Positions 31,584 through 34,308 of a stretch of 34,308 bases of DNA are shown here, in pieces (position 1 is the stretch's first letter; each line of letters starts with the position of its first letter). A model generated the notes under the pieces. The model saw only the letters and a program-made list of their open reading frames with translations. It was not told the origin of the DNA and did no database searches. Origin of the DNA: Thermoflexia bacterium (GTDB taxonomy: Bacteria > Chloroflexota > Anaerolineae > B4-G1 > DUEL01); contig DUEL01000007.1 in assembly GCA_011192125.1 (NCBI GenBank), positions 1-34,308 on the forward strand, given 5' to 3'. A program made the translations under genes and the position numbers.

Positions 31584-33491
31584 GCCACTGCCGTCGTTCG
31601 TTTCAAGCCCGAAGGTGCACGGGTAGAGGTTCCACTCGGCACGCTGCTCAGTGAGGCCGCCCAGCAGGCAGGGGTGGACATCCTGATGCCGTGCGGAGGG
31701 CAGGGCCGTTGTGGACGCTGTGCCGTCATCGTCGAGGAGGGGCCGGTCCGCCGTCGCTCCACCCAGCGCCTCTCGCCTGAGGACGTCGCCGCCGGGTATG
31801 CCCTCGCCTGTCAGACCGTCGTCGAGGGTGACGTGGTCGTCACCATCCCGCCGCAGGAGCGGATCGAGCGGCGACTGAAGGAGAGCAAGCGGGCCGTCAA
31901 GGTCGAACTCCCCTTCCCCTACGACATCCACGACCAGCCCATCCGAAAGATCGCCGTCACGCTGGACCCGCCCTCCCTGGCCGACCAGACCGACGACTGG
32001 TCCCGCCTCCAGAGGGAACTGGCCCGTCGGTTCGACCTGCGGGACGTCCAGGTCTCCCTCCCCGTGCTGAAGAAACTGGGGCCTGCCCTGCGGGAGGGGG
32101 AGTGGACCGTGACGGCGGTCCTGGAGATGGACGCCTGGGACCGCCCGGAGGGGCCGCCACGGATCATCGACATCCTGCCCGGGGAGCGGCTGGAGAGTCT
32201 CTGGGCGGCGGCGATCGATATCGGCACGACCAGCAACGTAGTCTGGCTGGTGGACCTGATCAGCGGGCAGGTGATGGCCCAGGCGGCCGACTACAACGGC
32301 CAGATCGCCCGCGGGGAGGACGTCATCTCCCGCATCATCTACGCTTCCAAAGGGAACGGGCTGGAGGAACTCCAGGGGCTGGTGATGGAGACGCTGAACC
32401 GGCTCCTGAAGAAGGTGGCCCGCGAGCGGGGGATCTCCACCGACGAGATCTACAAGGTGGTCGTGGCCGGCAACACGACGATGCTCCACCTCTTCGCCGG
32501 CATCCCACCTGAGTCCATCCGCCTGATGCCCTTCATCCCCGTGGTCAACCACCTACCCACCTTCCCAGCGCGGGATATCGGCCTGGGGGTCAATCCCGAA
32601 GCGACGGTGGACTGTCTCCCCGGCATCGCCTCCTACGTGGGAGCCGACATCACCGCCGGGGTGCTCAGTTCCGGGATGTGCGAGGAGGAGGAGCTGACCC
32701 TCTTCATCGACATCGGGACCAATGGGGAGATGGTACTGGGGGACTGTACCTGGCTCATCGCCTGCGCCTGCTCCGCCGGCCCGGCCTTCGAGGGGGCGGG
32801 CGTAGTGCACGGGATGCGGGCCACCGCCGGTGCCATCGAGGAGGTGTGGGTCAACTCCGAGACCTACGAGGCCTCCTACCGGGTCATCGGCAACGAGAAG
32901 CCACGCGGTATCTGCGGCTCCGGGCTCATCTCCCTGATGGCGGAGATGTTCATCGCCGGGGTCATCGACAAGAGCGGGAACATCAACCTCAACCTGCCCA
33001 CGGAGCGGGTGAGGGAGGGGGAGCACGGGCCGGAATACGTGGTGGCCTGGGCCGATGAGACGGCCATCGGCGAGGATATCGCGATCACAGCGGTGGACAT
33101 CGACAACCTGATGCGGGCCAAGGCAGCCATCTACGCCGGCTTCTCCGTCCTGGCCCGTAGTGTTGGGTTGACCCTGGCGGACGTGAGCAAGGTCCTCATC
33201 GGCGGGGCTTTCGGTCAGTACATCAACGTGGAGAAAGCGATCCAGATCGGGATGCTGCCCGACAAGCCCTACGAGAGTTTCGAGTTCCTGGGCAACACCT
33301 CGGTGCGGGGGGCCTACTACGCCCTCGTCTCCCGCGACATGCGTCGGCGGGTGACCGAGGTGGGGCAGATGATGACCTACCTGGAACTCTCGGCCGACAA
33401 CACCTTCTTCGACGAGTTCAACGCCGCACTCTTCCTGCCTCACACCGACCTGACCCAGTTTCCGTCGGTGGCGACGCTCTTGAAGGAGTAG
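31581..33491 (+). CDS. acsV: RACE protein: ATP-dependent reductive activator of the corrinoid iron-sulfur protein
   Basis: Re-reduces CFeSP when its cobalt is accidentally oxidised to Co(II). From the ATC at 31581 it is 636 residues: a plant-type [2Fe-2S] domain with Cys38, Cys44, Cys47 and Cys77 (MPCGGQGRCGRC...LACQT), a linker, then an ASKHA-type ATPase part with AAIDIGTTSNVVWLVDL, VVVAGNTTMLHLFAG, FIDIGTNGEMVLGD, CSAGPAFEGAGV, GICGSGLISLMAEMF and KVLIGGAFGQYINVEKA. Starting at the first regular codon (GTG 31674) would delete the first two strands of the ferredoxin fold, so the ATC is preferred. It is encoded between acsC and cooC, the expected setting. Confidence 0.9.
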   Translation: MATAVVRFKPEGARVEVPLGTLLSEAAQQAGVDILMPCGGQGRCGRCAVIVEEGPVRRRSTQRLSPEDVAAGYALACQTVVEGDVVVTIPPQERIERRLKESKRAVKVELPFPYDIHDQPIRKIAVTLDPPSLADQTDDWSRLQRELARRFDLRDVQVSLPVLKKLGPALREGEWTVTAVLEMDAWDRPEGPPRIIDILPGERLESLWAAAIDIGTTSNVVWLVDLISGQVMAQAADYNGQIARGEDVISRIIYASKGNGLEELQGLVMETLNRLLKKVARERGISTDEIYKVVVAGNTTMLHLFAGIPPESIRLMPFIPVVNHLPTFPARDIGLGVNPEATVDCLPGIASYVGADITAGVLSSGMCEEEELTLFIDIGTNGEMVLGDCTWLIACACSAGPAFEGAGVVHGMRATAGAIEEVWVNSETYEASYRVIGNEKPRGICGSGLISLMAEMFIAGVIDKSGNINLNLPTERVREGEHGPEYVVAWADETAIGEDIAITAVDIDNLMRAKAAIYAGFSVLARSVGLTLADVSKVLIGGAFGQYINVEKAIQIGMLPDKPYESFEFLGNTSVRGAYYALVSRDMRRRVTEVGQMMTYLELSADNTFFDEFNAALFLPHTDLTQFPSVATLLKE

Positions 33492-33556
33492 TTTCAGGTT
33501 GGGGGTCGACCTGAGGCCGGGAGCCTGAAACTCGAAACCCGTACCTGGGAGGGGAG

Positions 33557-34308
33557 TTGGGTAAGACAATCGCTCTGGCTGGAAAAGGCGGCACGGGGAA
33601 GACAACGATCGCCGCCATGATCATCCGCTACCTGACGGAGGAGCGGACCGGTTCGATCTTGGCCATCGACGCCGATCCGGCCAGCAATCTTCCCCTGGTG
33701 CTCGGAATGGAGGTCGATATGACCATCGGCGACATCCGGGAGGAGATGCTGGACCTGGTTCAATCCAGCGGTGCGCTGGCGGGGTCGATGCCCGGTGGGA
33801 TGAGCAAGCAGGATTACCTGGACTATCAGGTGCAGATGGCCCTGGTGGAAGGGGACCGGGTGGACCTGCTGGCGATGGGGCGGCCGGAGGGGCCCGGATG
33901 CTACTGTGCGGCCAACCAGATGTTGCGGGTGATCATCGATCGGCTGGGGCGGCAGTACGACTACGTGGTCATCGACAACGAGGCGGGGATGGAACACCTC
34001 AGCCGTCGTACTACCCGCGATGTGGACGTCCTCCTGCTCGTGACCGATCCGACGGTGCGCGGGCTGGTGGCCGTCGAACAGATGGCGAGGATGGTGCCGG
34101 GGCTGGACATCGCCGTGAAGGAGATGTACCTGATCGTCAACCGGGTGCGTGGGGATTTGCCCTCTCCTCTGGCCGAGGCGGTGGAGCGGACCGGGCTGGA
34201 GTTGGTCGGCACGGTGCCGGAGGATCCGGCGATGGCGGAGTTCGAGTTCACCGGTCGACCGTTGGTGGAACTGCCGTCGGATTCGGCGGTTTATCGGGCG
34301 GTGAAGGG
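33557..34308 (+). CDS. cooC: CODH nickel-insertion ATPase CooC (right end cut)
   Basis: A MinD-type ATPase that helps insert nickel into CODH or ACS. The readable 250 residues begin at a TTG preceded by GGGAGGGGAG and show a deviant Walker A (GKGGTGKTT, 9-17), the switch motif AIDADPASNLP, the Ni/Zn-binding Cys115-x-Cys117 (PEGPGCYCAANQML), Walker B YVVIDNEAGMEHLSRR and a C-terminal VGTVPEDPAMAEFEFTGRPL. CooC proteins are usually about 250-260 residues, so only a few residues are missing. The 65-base gap after RACE has a GTTTCAGG/CCTGAAAC inverted repeat (33491-33498 with 33524-33531). Confidence 0.95.
   Translation, partial: MGKTIALAGKGGTGKTTIAAMIIRYLTEERTGSILAIDADPASNLPLVLGMEVDMTIGDIREEMLDLVQSSGALAGSMPGGMSKQDYLDYQVQMALVEGDRVDLLAMGRPEGPGCYCAANQMLRVIIDRLGRQYDYVVIDNEAGMEHLSRRTTRDVDVLLLVTDPTVRGLVAVEQMARMVPGLDIAVKEMYLIVNRVRGDLPSPLAEAVERTGLELVGTVPEDPAMAEFEFTGRPLVELPSDSAVYRAVK

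Noticed and set aside
31574..31651. GTG at 31574 as the start of the RACE gene
   Set aside because: It is in a different frame and meets a stop after about 26 codons; using it would need a frameshift for which I see no slippery site.

Overview
The window is GC-rich bacterial chromosome, densely coded and mostly on the + strand, with many GTG/TTG starts. The Jag/YidC/ParAB proteins, a DUF5667 protein paired with an ECF sigma factor, CODH/ACS genes beside a DUF166 gene, and dispersed short-word intergenic repeats together suggest an anaerobic, possibly thermophilic member of Chloroflexota (Anaerolineae-like). This taxonomic call is inference from gene style; no rRNA is present to test it.

Layout. 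(1) 1-1783: the tail of an unknown gene, an ECF sigma factor and a membrane DUF5667 protein with a Pro/Gly-rich repeat tail. (2) 1784-2206: a terminator, an 18-copy octanucleotide array and a strong promoter. (3) 2207-8162: the conserved 'rpmH neighbourhood' rpmH-rnpA-yidD-(PQQ-propeller lipoprotein)-yidC-jag-(PfkB kinase)-parA-parB, tightly packed with 4-bp start/stop overlaps. (4) 8199-9416: an M24 peptidase, closed by a palindromic repeat that doubles as a bidirectional terminator. (5) 9504-15940, minus strand: a molybdenum hydroxylase of the XdhD / selenium-dependent type, a conserved protein I do not recognise, a DegV protein and a double-GNAT protein. (6) 16046-20302: a UPF0104/LPG-synthase-like membrane protein, an SDR nucleotide-sugar epimerase, a GT4 glycosyltransferase and an unusual Cys-rich ferredoxin. 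(7) 20529-22411: a NarL-type response regulator, then a degenerate receiver domain fused to DUF166. (8) 22474-34308: a Wood-Ljungdahl cluster, fhs - HMA-like small protein - cooS - acsB - acsD - acsC - RACE (corrinoid-protein reductive activator) - cooC (cut by the right edge).

How the genes work together. The last 12 kb encodes formate activation on tetrahydrofolate, the CO dehydrogenase/acetyl-CoA synthase enzyme, the corrinoid iron-sulfur methyl carrier, its ATP-dependent reactivator and a nickel-insertion ATPase. All cluster ligands of CooS (B, C and D clusters) and AcsB (A cluster) are present, so the carbonyl branch looks functional. The remaining methyl-branch genes (folD, metF, acsE) are not in the window. 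The most unusual items are: an HMA-fold protein directly before cooS whose metal-binding CxxC is replaced by Ala-Asp-His-His; a pseudo-receiver/DUF166 fusion with its own promoter and operator-like palindrome directly before fhs; a RACE gene whose only well-placed start codon appears to be AUC; and a molybdenum hydroxylase that has lost all four cysteines of one of its two [2Fe-2S] clusters. Everything is read by eye; no database search was possible.
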